From Defluviitaleaceae bacterium (GTDB lineage: Bacteria; Bacillota; Clostridia; Lachnospirales; WRAA01): DNA of 5,541 bases. Under the pieces are notes generated by a model. It had not been told where the DNA came from, made no database searches, and saw only the letters and a list, made by a program, of their open reading frames with translations. The stretch covers positions 1 through 5,541 of the forward strand of contig WRAA01000145.1 in the NCBI GenBank assembly GCA_009780445.1. Direction: 5' to 3'. A program made the position numbers and the translations under genes. Shown here piece after piece: positions 1 to 5,460 of the stretch (its first letter is position 1; each line of letters begins with the position of its first letter).

Positions 1-22
1 GATGTTTTGTTGTCGGCGTTTT

Positions 23-43
23 AGGGTTCGTGCGTTTGCCGTG
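23..43. repeat. Short stretch resembling part of the element at the right window end
   Basis: Seen: AGGGTTCG (23-30) is followed one base later by GCGTTTGCC (32-40). The same two blocks occur in the same order at 5503-5510 and 5513-5521, separated there by two bases. After this the two sites diverge, and the left copy lacks the opposite hairpin arm. Both lie outside genes. Inference: this is a degenerate or partial copy of the dispersed element at 5461-5541, possibly cut by the window start. The shared stretch is short, so chance or another relationship is not excluded. Confidence 0.35.
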
Positions 44-62
44 AAGGTCTTATCAATATATC

Positions 63-91
63 TTGTGATAACCATAGTATTGTGGTATAAT
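63..91 (+). promoter_or_regulatory. Sigma-A-type promoter of pepD, extended -10
   Basis: TTGTGA at 63-68 (4 of 6 matches to TTGACA) lies exactly 17 bases upstream of a perfect TATAAT at 86-91. The -10 box is preceded by TGG (83-85), which makes it an extended -10. Transcription would begin near 97-99, leaving a leader of about 23 bases before the pepD start. The surroundings are clearly more A+T-rich than the genes. An ACCA (71-74) / TGGT (83-86) inverted repeat lies in the spacer and touches the -10; it is too short to call an operator. Confidence 0.8.
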
Positions 92-108
92 GTCTAAAAT
101 ATTGCCAC

Positions 109-114
109 GGGAGG
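109..114 (+). promoter_or_regulatory. Ribosome binding site of pepD
   Basis: GGGAGG lies 6 bases before the ATG at 121. It fixes that start rather than the out-of-frame ATG at 116-118, which is only one base from the Shine-Dalgarno. Confidence 0.85.
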
Positions 115-120
115 CATGTC

Positions 121-1566
121 ATGGTTACAAAGGGTATTGCTCCGGCGGAAGTTCTGGAGTTCTTTGAAGATATATGCAAGATACCGCACGGTTCGAGCAA
201 CGAAGCCGCGATAAGCGCGTTTGTCTGCGACTTCGCAAAGCAGCGCGGGTTGTGGCACAGGTCGGACGAAAAGCTGAACGTCGTGGTCAAGAAGCCCGGC
301 ACCGCGGGTTACGAACAGAGCGCGCCCGTAATGATGCAGGCACACATCGACATGGTGTGCGAAAAGAACAGCGACACCACTCACGACTTTCTCAAGGATC
401 CCATAAGGCTGGTGATCGACGGCGAATTCCTGCGTGCCGACGGAACCACCCTCGGCGCGGACAACGGCATCGGCGCGGCAATGATGCTGGCCGTGCTTAA
501 CAGCGCGGACATACCGCACCCCCCGCTTGAGTGCGTGTTCACCACGGAGGAGGAGATAGGTCTCTTCGGCGCGGCCGCGCTGGACGTTTCAGACATAGAG
601 GCACGGAAGCTGATAAACCTGGACACCAGCAACGAAGGTGTGATCACCGCGGGATGCGCCGGCGGAGCAAGAGCCTCAGCCACCTTCGACATTGAATGGG
701 AAGCCATGCCAAGTGGGTATACTTGTTATGAACTCTGCGTCAAGGGCTTGCTGGGCGGCCACTCTGGCGGAGACATCATACACGAGCGCGGCAACGCCAA
801 CATACTCGCCGCGCGTGCCATACAGATGCTTGCGGGCGAGACAGACCTGCGCCTTGCCGGTATAAACGGCGGCGCGATGGACAACGCAATTCCCCGTGAG
901 TGTACGGCCGTGGTCGCCTCCGCAGACGAAGCGGCACTGCTCGCCGCGGCGGACAAGATCCAAGCCGCGTACAAGAAGGAATACCGCGCCAACGAATCCG
1001 GCGTAAGCCTTACGGTTACAAAGGCCGCAACCCCCGCGCCGAAGGTGTTCGCACCGGCAAGCGTGACGAAGCTGCTTGCTCTGGTGCTGCTTGCGCCCAC
1101 GGGCGTGCTGGCGCGTAGCCTTGAAATGGAAGGGCTTGTCGAGACTTCGAACAATGTCGGCGTGGTTATCACGCGTGAGAGCGCGGTGGAGGTCAGGTTC
1201 TCGGAGCGCAGCTCTGTCAGCAGCCGCAAGGACTTCATCAGCCGCCGCCTCCGGCTTCTGTGCGATCTTGTCGGCGCGCAGATCGTATTCTCCGGCGGTT
1301 ATCCCGAATGGGAATACTTGCCCGATTCGGCATTGCGCGACACAGCCGTGCGCGTATACGCGCGGATGTACGGCAAGGAACCCGTTGTGAAGGGCGTACA
1401 CGGCGGGCTTGAACCGGGCATACTCGGCAGCAAGATCCCCGGGCTTGACAGCATCTCCATCGGCCCCGACACCTATGGTCTGCACTCTCCCGACGAAAAG
1501 CTGAACCTGCCGTCCCTGAGCCGCACCTGGGCCTACGTCAAGAACATACTGGCGGAACTCAAATAA
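121..1566 (+). CDS. pepD: Aminoacyl-histidine dipeptidase (M20C peptidase, PepD)
   Basis: This cytosolic metal-dependent dipeptidase cleaves Xaa-His (carnosine-type) and related dipeptides, recycling amino acids from peptides. The 481-residue protein matches the usual PepD length of about 485. The M20 di-metal site can be read in order: His75 in MQAHIDMV, Asp114 in LGADNGIG, Glu144/Glu145 in TTEEEIG (probable catalytic base and metal ligand), Asp168 in NLDTSNEG, and His455 in GLHSPDEK. LLGGHSGG (210-217, His214) is in the lid/dimerisation domain, and HGGLEPGIL (427-435) is also typical of the family. There is no signal peptide or membrane segment. The start is supported by GGGAGG six bases upstream, and the gene has its own strong promoter. 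It ends with TAA 78 bases before rel. Codons around 706-741 are less biased than in the rest of the gene (see findings). Metal and catalytic assignments rest on homology with characterised PepD enzymes. The family is certain; the exact substrate range is not. Confidence 0.95.
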   Translation: MVTKGIAPAEVLEFFEDICKIPHGSSNEAAISAFVCDFAKQRGLWHRSDEKLNVVVKKPGTAGYEQSAPVMMQAHIDMVCEKNSDTTHDFLKDPIRLVIDGEFLRADGTTLGADNGIGAAMMLAVLNSADIPHPPLECVFTTEEEIGLFGAAALDVSDIEARKLINLDTSNEGVITAGCAGGARASATFDIEWEAMPSGYTCYELCVKGLLGGHSGGDIIHERGNANILAARAIQMLAGETDLRLAGINGGAMDNAIPRECTAVVASADEAALLAAADKIQAAYKKEYRANESGVSLTVTKAATPAPKVFAPASVTKLLALVLLAPTGVLARSLEMEGLVETSNNVGVVITRESAVEVRFSERSSVSSRKDFISRRLRLLCDLVGAQIVFSGGYPEWEYLPDSALRDTAVRVYARMYGKEPVVKGVHGGLEPGILGSKIPGLDSISIGPDTYGLHSPDEKLNLPSLSRTWAYVKNILAELK

Positions 1567-1567
1567 C

Positions 1568-1598
1568 TTGATAACCATTCGCCGCGCGCGAATATACT
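1568..1598 (+). promoter_or_regulatory. Candidate promoter of rel
   Basis: TTGATA (1568-1573, 5 of 6 to consensus) begins two bases after the pepD stop, and TATACT (1593-1598, 5 of 6) follows after a 19-base spacer. That spacer is longer than the optimal 17. The region is A+T-rich around the -10. The spacer contains an inverted repeat, TTCGC (1578-1582) and GCGAA (1588-1592) with a 5-base centre. The -10 overlaps a perfect 10-base palindrome, TACTATAGTA (1595-1604). No T-tract terminator is visible between pepD and rel, so read-through from the pepD promoter is also possible. Confidence 0.5.
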
Positions 1599-1628
1599 AT
1601 AGTAACCCAGTAGCCTAACACAATCCCT

Positions 1629-1637
1629 GAAAGGAGG
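1629..1637 (+). promoter_or_regulatory. Very strong ribosome binding site of rel
   Basis: GAAAGGAGG matches the complement of the 16S rRNA 3' end over nine bases without a mismatch. It lies 7 bases before the ATG at 1645. It is the strongest Shine-Dalgarno in the window and firmly sets the rel start. Confidence 0.92.
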
Positions 1638-1644
1638 GTGCATT

Positions 1645-3942
1645 ATGGAACAGCATATTGATGATAGGCCTGTTGAACCGGACTATAAGGTGGTTATCGA
1701 AAGCTTGTACAACGAGATAATCGACAACATGCTCCGCTACCACCCTTCCAGGGATTTCTCCCGCGTAAAGAGCGCGTTTGAGCTTGCGTCGCACGCCCAC
1801 AACGGGCAGATGCGCCGCACGGGCGAGCCGTATATCATCCACCCGCTTAACGTGGCTCTGATCCTCACGGAGCTTAGGCTCGATACGGAATCCATAATCG
1901 CCGGGCTTCTGCACGACGTTATCGAGGACACATGCTACGGCTACAGCAAGATCGGCGAGATGTTCGGCCCGGAAGTGGCAAACATCGTGGACGGCGTAAC
2001 AAAGCTCGACAAGGCCGAAAAAATCACGCGCAAGCCCGACAACAAGGACGAAAAGGCCTCCAAGCTCCTGCGCGCGGAGAATCAGGCTCAGAATCTGCGC
2101 AAGATGTTCATTTCCATGACCGACGACATCCGCGTGATACTGGTGAAGATCGCCGACAGGCTCCACAACATGCGCACCATGGCCGCCATGCCCAAGCCCA
2201 AGCAGAAGGAAAAGGCCCAGGAAACTCTGGACATCTACAGCCCGCTTGCCCAGAGGCTGGGCATCAACATGATCCGTGTCGAGCTTGAAAACCTCTCGCT
2301 GAAATACATCGAACCCGAAAAATACGAAGATCTGGCGAAAAGGATAGACCTGAAACAGGCGGAGCGCACAGACTTCATGGCAAGCATCACCGGCGATATC
2401 AGGGTCAATTTGCAGCACCACGGGATCGAAGCCAAGGTGGACGGGCGGTGTAAGCACTACTTCAGCGTATACAAGAAGATGCAGCGTCAGAATAAAACAT
2501 TTGAACAGATATTCGACCTGATGGCCGTGCGCATACTGGTACACGAGAACACCCACTGCTACTCGGTACTGGGCTTCATACACGATTGGTATAAGCCGAT
2601 GCCGGGGCGGTTCAAGGATTATATCGCGAACCCGAAGTCAAACGGCTACCAATCCCTGCACACATCCATCATCGGCCCCGACGAAATCCCCGTGGAGGTA
2701 CAGATACGCACATGGGATATGCACCGCGTCAGCGAATACGGCATTGCCGCCCACTGGCGTTACAAGGGCACCGCAAGCGGAAAGGGCACCGCCGACAGCC
2801 CGGAGGACGAGAAGCTGGAGTGGCTCAAGCGTCTGATGGACATGCAGAAGGAAACGTCCAACAACACCGAGTATCTGGAAACCGTAAAGGACGAACTGAA
2901 CGTATTCGCCGACAAAATATACTGCCTGACGCCGAAGGGCCACGTAGTGAACCTGCTTCGCGGCAGCACACCGATTGACTTCGCCTACAGCATACACTCC
3001 GCCGTAGGCAACAAGATGACGGGAGCCAAGGTAAACGGCGCGATAGTCCGCTTCGACTACGAACTGCAAAACAGCGACATGGTGGAGATACTAACAAGCC
3101 AGAACGCCAAGGGGCCAAGCCCGGATTGGCTGAAACTCGTAAAGACCGGCCAGGCGCGCAGCAAGATCAACCAATGGTTCCGTGTGGAGAACAAGGAAGA
3201 GAATATCGCCAAGGGCACGGAACTGCTGGAGAAATCCGCGATTGCAAAGGGTTACAAGCTGCGGGATCTTCTCACGCCGAACCACAAGAAGTTTGTGACG
3301 GGCAAGTTCAACCTTGCGGACTGGAACACCGTGCTTGCTTCCATCGGGCGCAGAGCTATCAAGGAAGGCCGCGTGGTCTCGCTGATCCTCGACGAGATCG
3401 AGAAGGAGAAGGCGAAGCTTACGCCGCCCGCCATACAGATCGCGCCGGAACAGCCCATCACCAACAACATCGAACGCGCAAAGACCAGCGTGATATCCGT
3501 GCGCGGCGTAACCGACCTGGGCGTGCGCTTCTCCCAATGCTGCGGCCCTGTGCCAGGCGACGAAATCGTCGGGTTCATCACCCGCGGGCGCGGGATCTCT
3601 ATACACCGCACAGACTGCACGAACATCACCCACATGCTGGAGATAGAGCGTCAGCGGCTGATCGAAGCGGCGTGGGAGCTTCCCGAGCAGCAGATAAGCG
3701 GCGTGACCTACAGCGCGTCCCTGCACCTATACTGCGAAAACCGGCAGGGTATCATGAACGATGTGTCCTACGTGGTAGCGAACATGCAGCTGAACATGAC
3801 ATATTTCAGCGGCCGCGTAGTGAAGAACGACGCCGTGATAGCCCTAACCGTGGAGATCGTGTCCAGGAAGCAGCTTGACAAAATCACCACTGAATTCCGC
3901 AAGGTTCCCGGCGTATTCAAGATTGAGCGTTCCGCCATATAG
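1645..3942 (+). CDS. relA: Bifunctional (p)ppGpp synthetase/hydrolase (Rel)
   Basis: Makes ppGpp/pppGpp from ATP and GDP/GTP on stalled ribosomes, and hydrolyses it when amino acids return. The 765 residues include all long-Rel domains. HD hydrolase (about 40-200): His52, His66, His90-Asp91 in LLHDVIEDT, and Asp171/Asn175 in ADRLHNMRT; all expected ligands are present. Synthetase (about 250-375): GRCKH (267-271), Asp291 in FDLMAVR, RFKD (322-325, the RXKD form of bifunctional enzymes rather than EXDD of RelA-only enzymes), NGYQSLHT (333-340) and Glu351 in EVQIRT. TGS (about 418-484) carries His451 in YSIHSAVG. A helical linker follows, then a conserved-Cys/zinc-finger domain with Cys632-Cys633, His654 and Cys658, and a C-terminal ACT/RRM domain (about 688-765). 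Both activities should therefore be intact. Oddities: a charged segment at 122-145 seems longer than usual, and the usual Pro of GRPKH is Cys269. B. subtilis Rel is about 734 residues. TAG stop. Confidence 0.97.
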   Translation: MEQHIDDRPVEPDYKVVIESLYNEIIDNMLRYHPSRDFSRVKSAFELASHAHNGQMRRTGEPYIIHPLNVALILTELRLDTESIIAGLLHDVIEDTCYGYSKIGEMFGPEVANIVDGVTKLDKAEKITRKPDNKDEKASKLLRAENQAQNLRKMFISMTDDIRVILVKIADRLHNMRTMAAMPKPKQKEKAQETLDIYSPLAQRLGINMIRVELENLSLKYIEPEKYEDLAKRIDLKQAERTDFMASITGDIRVNLQHHGIEAKVDGRCKHYFSVYKKMQRQNKTFEQIFDLMAVRILVHENTHCYSVLGFIHDWYKPMPGRFKDYIANPKSNGYQSLHTSIIGPDEIPVEVQIRTWDMHRVSEYGIAAHWRYKGTASGKGTADSPEDEKLEWLKRLMDMQKETSNNTEYLETVKDELNVFADKIYCLTPKGHVVNLLRGSTPIDFAYSIHSAVGNKMTGAKVNGAIVRFDYELQNSDMVEILTSQNAKGPSPDWLKLVKTGQARSKINQWFRVENKEENIAKGTELLEKSAIAKGYKLRDLLTPNHKKFVTGKFNLADWNTVLASIGRRAIKEGRVVSLILDEIEKEKAKLTPPAIQIAPEQPITNNIERAKTSVISVRGVTDLGVRFSQCCGPVPGDEIVGFITRGRGISIHRTDCTNITHMLEIERQRLIEAAWELPEQQISGVTYSASLHLYCENRQGIMNDVSYVVANMQLNMTYFSGRVVKNDAVIALTVEIVSRKQLDKITTEFRKVPGVFKIERSAI

Positions 3943-3943
3943 A

Positions 3944-3981
3944 GCAGTCTTCCCTGACACTTTAGGTGTCAAGGAAACTGC
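3944..3981 (+). other. Intergenic stem-loop between rel and the methyltransferase gene, no T-tract
   Basis: Seen: GCAGT (3944-3948) pairs with ACTGC (3977-3981), TTCC (3950-3953) with GGAA (3973-3976), and TGACAC (3955-3960) with GTGTCA (3966-3971). This gives 15 base pairs with one bulged C (3949), one C/A mismatch (3954/3972) and a TTTAG loop. It starts one base after the rel stop. The bases that follow are ATTAGGAGA, so the T-tract of an intrinsic terminator is missing on the + strand, and none is seen on the other strand. Inference: an mRNA-stabilising, processing or attenuating hairpin that separates rel from downstream expression. The ribosome site of the next gene begins four bases after it. 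Confidence 0.7.
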
Positions 3982-3984
3982 ATT

Positions 3985-3990
3985 AGGAGA
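3985..3990 (+). promoter_or_regulatory. Ribosome binding site of the methyltransferase gene
   Basis: AGGAGA lies 9 bases before the ATG at 4000 and only three bases after the foot of the preceding stem-loop. Hairpin folding or processing could therefore influence initiation. Confidence 0.75.
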
Positions 3991-3999
3991 CTACGAACG

Positions 4000-4785
4000 A
4001 TGTACACAGAGACCGATAAAAAACGGGCGTGTTCGCTTACGGCGGAGGACGTAGGGCTTCTGCCCTTCCTGCCCTATCTGTTGCAGGACCTCTGGTCCCT
4101 CGGCAGCAGTCCCGAAGATATTGTCACACTGATACAGAAGCACATGGACATCACCCCCTATACACAGGTGCTGGACATCGCCTGCGGCAAGGGCGCGGTG
4201 TCTGTGCGTATTGCCCTGAAGCTTGGCATACACGTATACGGCTGTGACCTCACGCCGGAGTTTGTGGATTATGCCGCGCAGGCGGCCTGGCAGCACCACG
4301 TACACGACCTATGCCGCTTCGCCTGTATCGACGCCAACGAAGCCGTGGAGGCCGAACGGGACTATGACTGCGTGATCTTCGGCGGCGCGGGCGACATTCT
4401 GGGAGACCCCGGCACCACGCTCCGCAAGCTGGCGCAGACCGTGAAGCCCGGCGGCTGTATAATCCTGGACGAAGCCTACCTCCCGCCCTCCGGCGACAAT
4501 AGCCGCATAGAGTACAAGAACTACGAGTACCTTCCGCGCGAAGTCTGGCTGACCCTCTTCGCCGAACACGGCCTGACCCTGCTGGACGAGCTTCCCATGC
4601 CCGACGACATCGACATGGACGCGGACACCAAGGCCATCGCGGCACGCGCCGAAGAGCTTGCCGCCGCACACCCGGACAAGCGCGGGATGTTCGAAGGTTA
4701 TGTGCGCAGCCAGCAGGGCGAATGCGCCGATCTGGAAGAGAACGTTACCGCAGTCACGTGGATATTGCGAAAGGATCCGGTGTAA
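4000..4785 (+). CDS. Class I SAM-dependent methyltransferase, substrate unknown
   Basis: The 261-residue soluble protein has a Rossmann-type methyltransferase core at about 50-160. Motif I is VLDIACGKGAVS (57-68), the glycine-rich SAM loop. Asp83 in YGCDLTPEF ends strand 2 and should bind the SAM ribose. Asp111 in CIDAN fits the adenine-contacting position. DYDCVIFGGA (121-130) and VKPGGCIILDEAY (148-160) are the usual later strands and the post-motif loop. The N-terminal ~45 residues and the C-terminal ~95 (acidic PDDIDMDAD at 201-209, then helical) give no substrate clue that I recognise. The core resembles the broad UbiE/Methyltransf_25-like group, which acts on small molecules, lipids or proteins, so no reaction can be assigned. 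Context: 57 bases after rel, across a stem-loop, and 6 bases before the MBL gene, so probably co-transcribed with the latter. It occupies the position that dtd holds in many clostridial rel loci. Its codon use resembles that of its neighbours, giving no sign of recent transfer. Confidence 0.9.
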   Translation: MYTETDKKRACSLTAEDVGLLPFLPYLLQDLWSLGSSPEDIVTLIQKHMDITPYTQVLDIACGKGAVSVRIALKLGIHVYGCDLTPEFVDYAAQAAWQHHVHDLCRFACIDANEAVEAERDYDCVIFGGAGDILGDPGTTLRKLAQTVKPGGCIILDEAYLPPSGDNSRIEYKNYEYLPREVWLTLFAEHGLTLLDELPMPDDIDMDADTKAIAARAEELAAAHPDKRGMFEGYVRSQQGECADLEENVTAVTWILRKDPV

Positions 4786-4794
4786 TCGCGAATG
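4770..4794 (+). promoter_or_regulatory. Coupled translation junction, methyltransferase to MBL gene
   Basis: The methyltransferase stop TAA (4783-4785) is 6 bases before the MBL ATG (4792-4794). The only Shine-Dalgarno-like sequence, AAAGGA (4770-4775), lies 16 bases before that ATG, which is too far for normal initiation. Inference: the MBL gene is translated mainly by ribosomes that terminate at the upstream stop and re-initiate nearby. Confidence 0.5.
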
Positions 4795-5421
4795 AAGATA
4801 CAATGTCTGCCCACTTCGACCTACAGTTCGAACACATTTGTCTACTACGATGAGGACAGCCGCGAGGGCTGTGTCATAGACCCGGGCGGTGATTCTGACA
4901 AGATTATCGCTTTTTTGCGTGAACACGGCATCAAGGTTGGCCGCATCCTGCTGACCCACGGCCACTTCGACCATATCATGGCCGTATATGACGTCGCGGA
5001 GTTTACGGGCGCGAAGATAGCGGCGGGTGCGGACGAATGCCCCCTGCTTGCCGACCCCGGTTTGAACCTCTCCAAGCAAGCACTAAAGACTGACTTCTCC
5101 GTGACCCCCGACATCACCCTTGCCGACGGCGACACCGTAAGCGTAGGCGGCGCGGTTCTGCGTGTGATAACCACGCCCGGGCATACCCCGGGCTGTGTGT
5201 GCTTCTACAACGAAGCGGAAGAGCTTGTGTTCACGGGCGACACCCTGTTTCGCGAATCCGTCGGGCGCGCGGATCTGCCCGGCGGGGACTCCCAAGTGAT
5301 GGAGGCAAGCTTGCGTACCAAGCTCTATACCCTGCCGCCCGGCACCACGGTGTACCCGGGCCACATGCAGCCCACAACAATCGGCCACGAGATTGAACAC
5401 AACCCCTACGTCAGGCCGTAG
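4792..5421 (+). CDS. MBL-fold metallohydrolase, glyoxalase II-like
   Basis: A 209-residue single-domain metallo-beta-lactamase-fold hydrolase of the hydroxyacylglutathione hydrolase-like group (COG0491). Metal-binding motifs are complete: THGHFDH (55-61; His56, His58, Asp60, His61), His131 in TPGHTPG, Asp150 in FTGDTLF and His191 in YPGH. ADLPGG (160-165) after FRESVGR is also typical. The N-terminus (MKIQCLPTSTYSSN, then VIDPGGD at 28-34) is that of a full-length family member, which supports this start although no good Shine-Dalgarno is near. No C-terminal glutathione-binding domain is present, so the classical glyoxalase II substrate is not implied; related small enzymes act on thioesters or other esters, and the true substrate is unknown. 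After His191 the sequence reads MQPTTIGHE, where many relatives have GP before the Thr pair. A similar gene commonly follows rel (and dtd) in Clostridia. No signal peptide. TAG stop, no terminator immediately after. Confidence 0.93.
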   Translation: MKIQCLPTSTYSSNTFVYYDEDSREGCVIDPGGDSDKIIAFLREHGIKVGRILLTHGHFDHIMAVYDVAEFTGAKIAAGADECPLLADPGLNLSKQALKTDFSVTPDITLADGDTVSVGGAVLRVITTPGHTPGCVCFYNEAEELVFTGDTLFRESVGRADLPGGDSQVMEASLRTKLYTLPPGTTVYPGHMQPTTIGHEIEHNPYVRP

Positions 5422-5460
5422 GGCGTGTTTGAAAACCCCATTCCGGCGTATTTTCGGTGC

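Noticed and set aside
1..24. Possible C-terminal end of an upstream gene (frame 1, ending in TAG at 22-24)
   Set aside because: Only seven codons are visible, with no recognisable motif; the region also matches a non-coding repeat. Not enough to call a partial gene.
2..97. A 31-codon reading frame from ATG at position 2 with a hydrophobic C-terminal half
   Set aside because: It runs straight through the well-formed pepD promoter, has no visible ribosome site (window edge), and its hydrophobic look comes from A+T-rich DNA.
676..1578. Long open frames on the minus strand opposite pepD, and similarly opposite rel and the methyltransferase
   Set aside because: These are shadows of G+C-rich, strongly codon-biased genes. 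They lack ribosome sites and family motifs, while the + strand genes have full domain sets.
3944..3981. Intrinsic terminator for rel
   Set aside because: The stem is good but is followed by ATTAGGAGA, not a run of T, and the reverse strand also lacks one. Kept only as a stem-loop of unknown role.
121..5421. A new multi-gene system (defence, toxin-antitoxin or biosynthetic cluster)
   Set aside because: Three of the four genes are common housekeeping families with intact motifs, and the fourth is a generic methyltransferase; there is no toxin, nuclease, transposase or modular enzyme.
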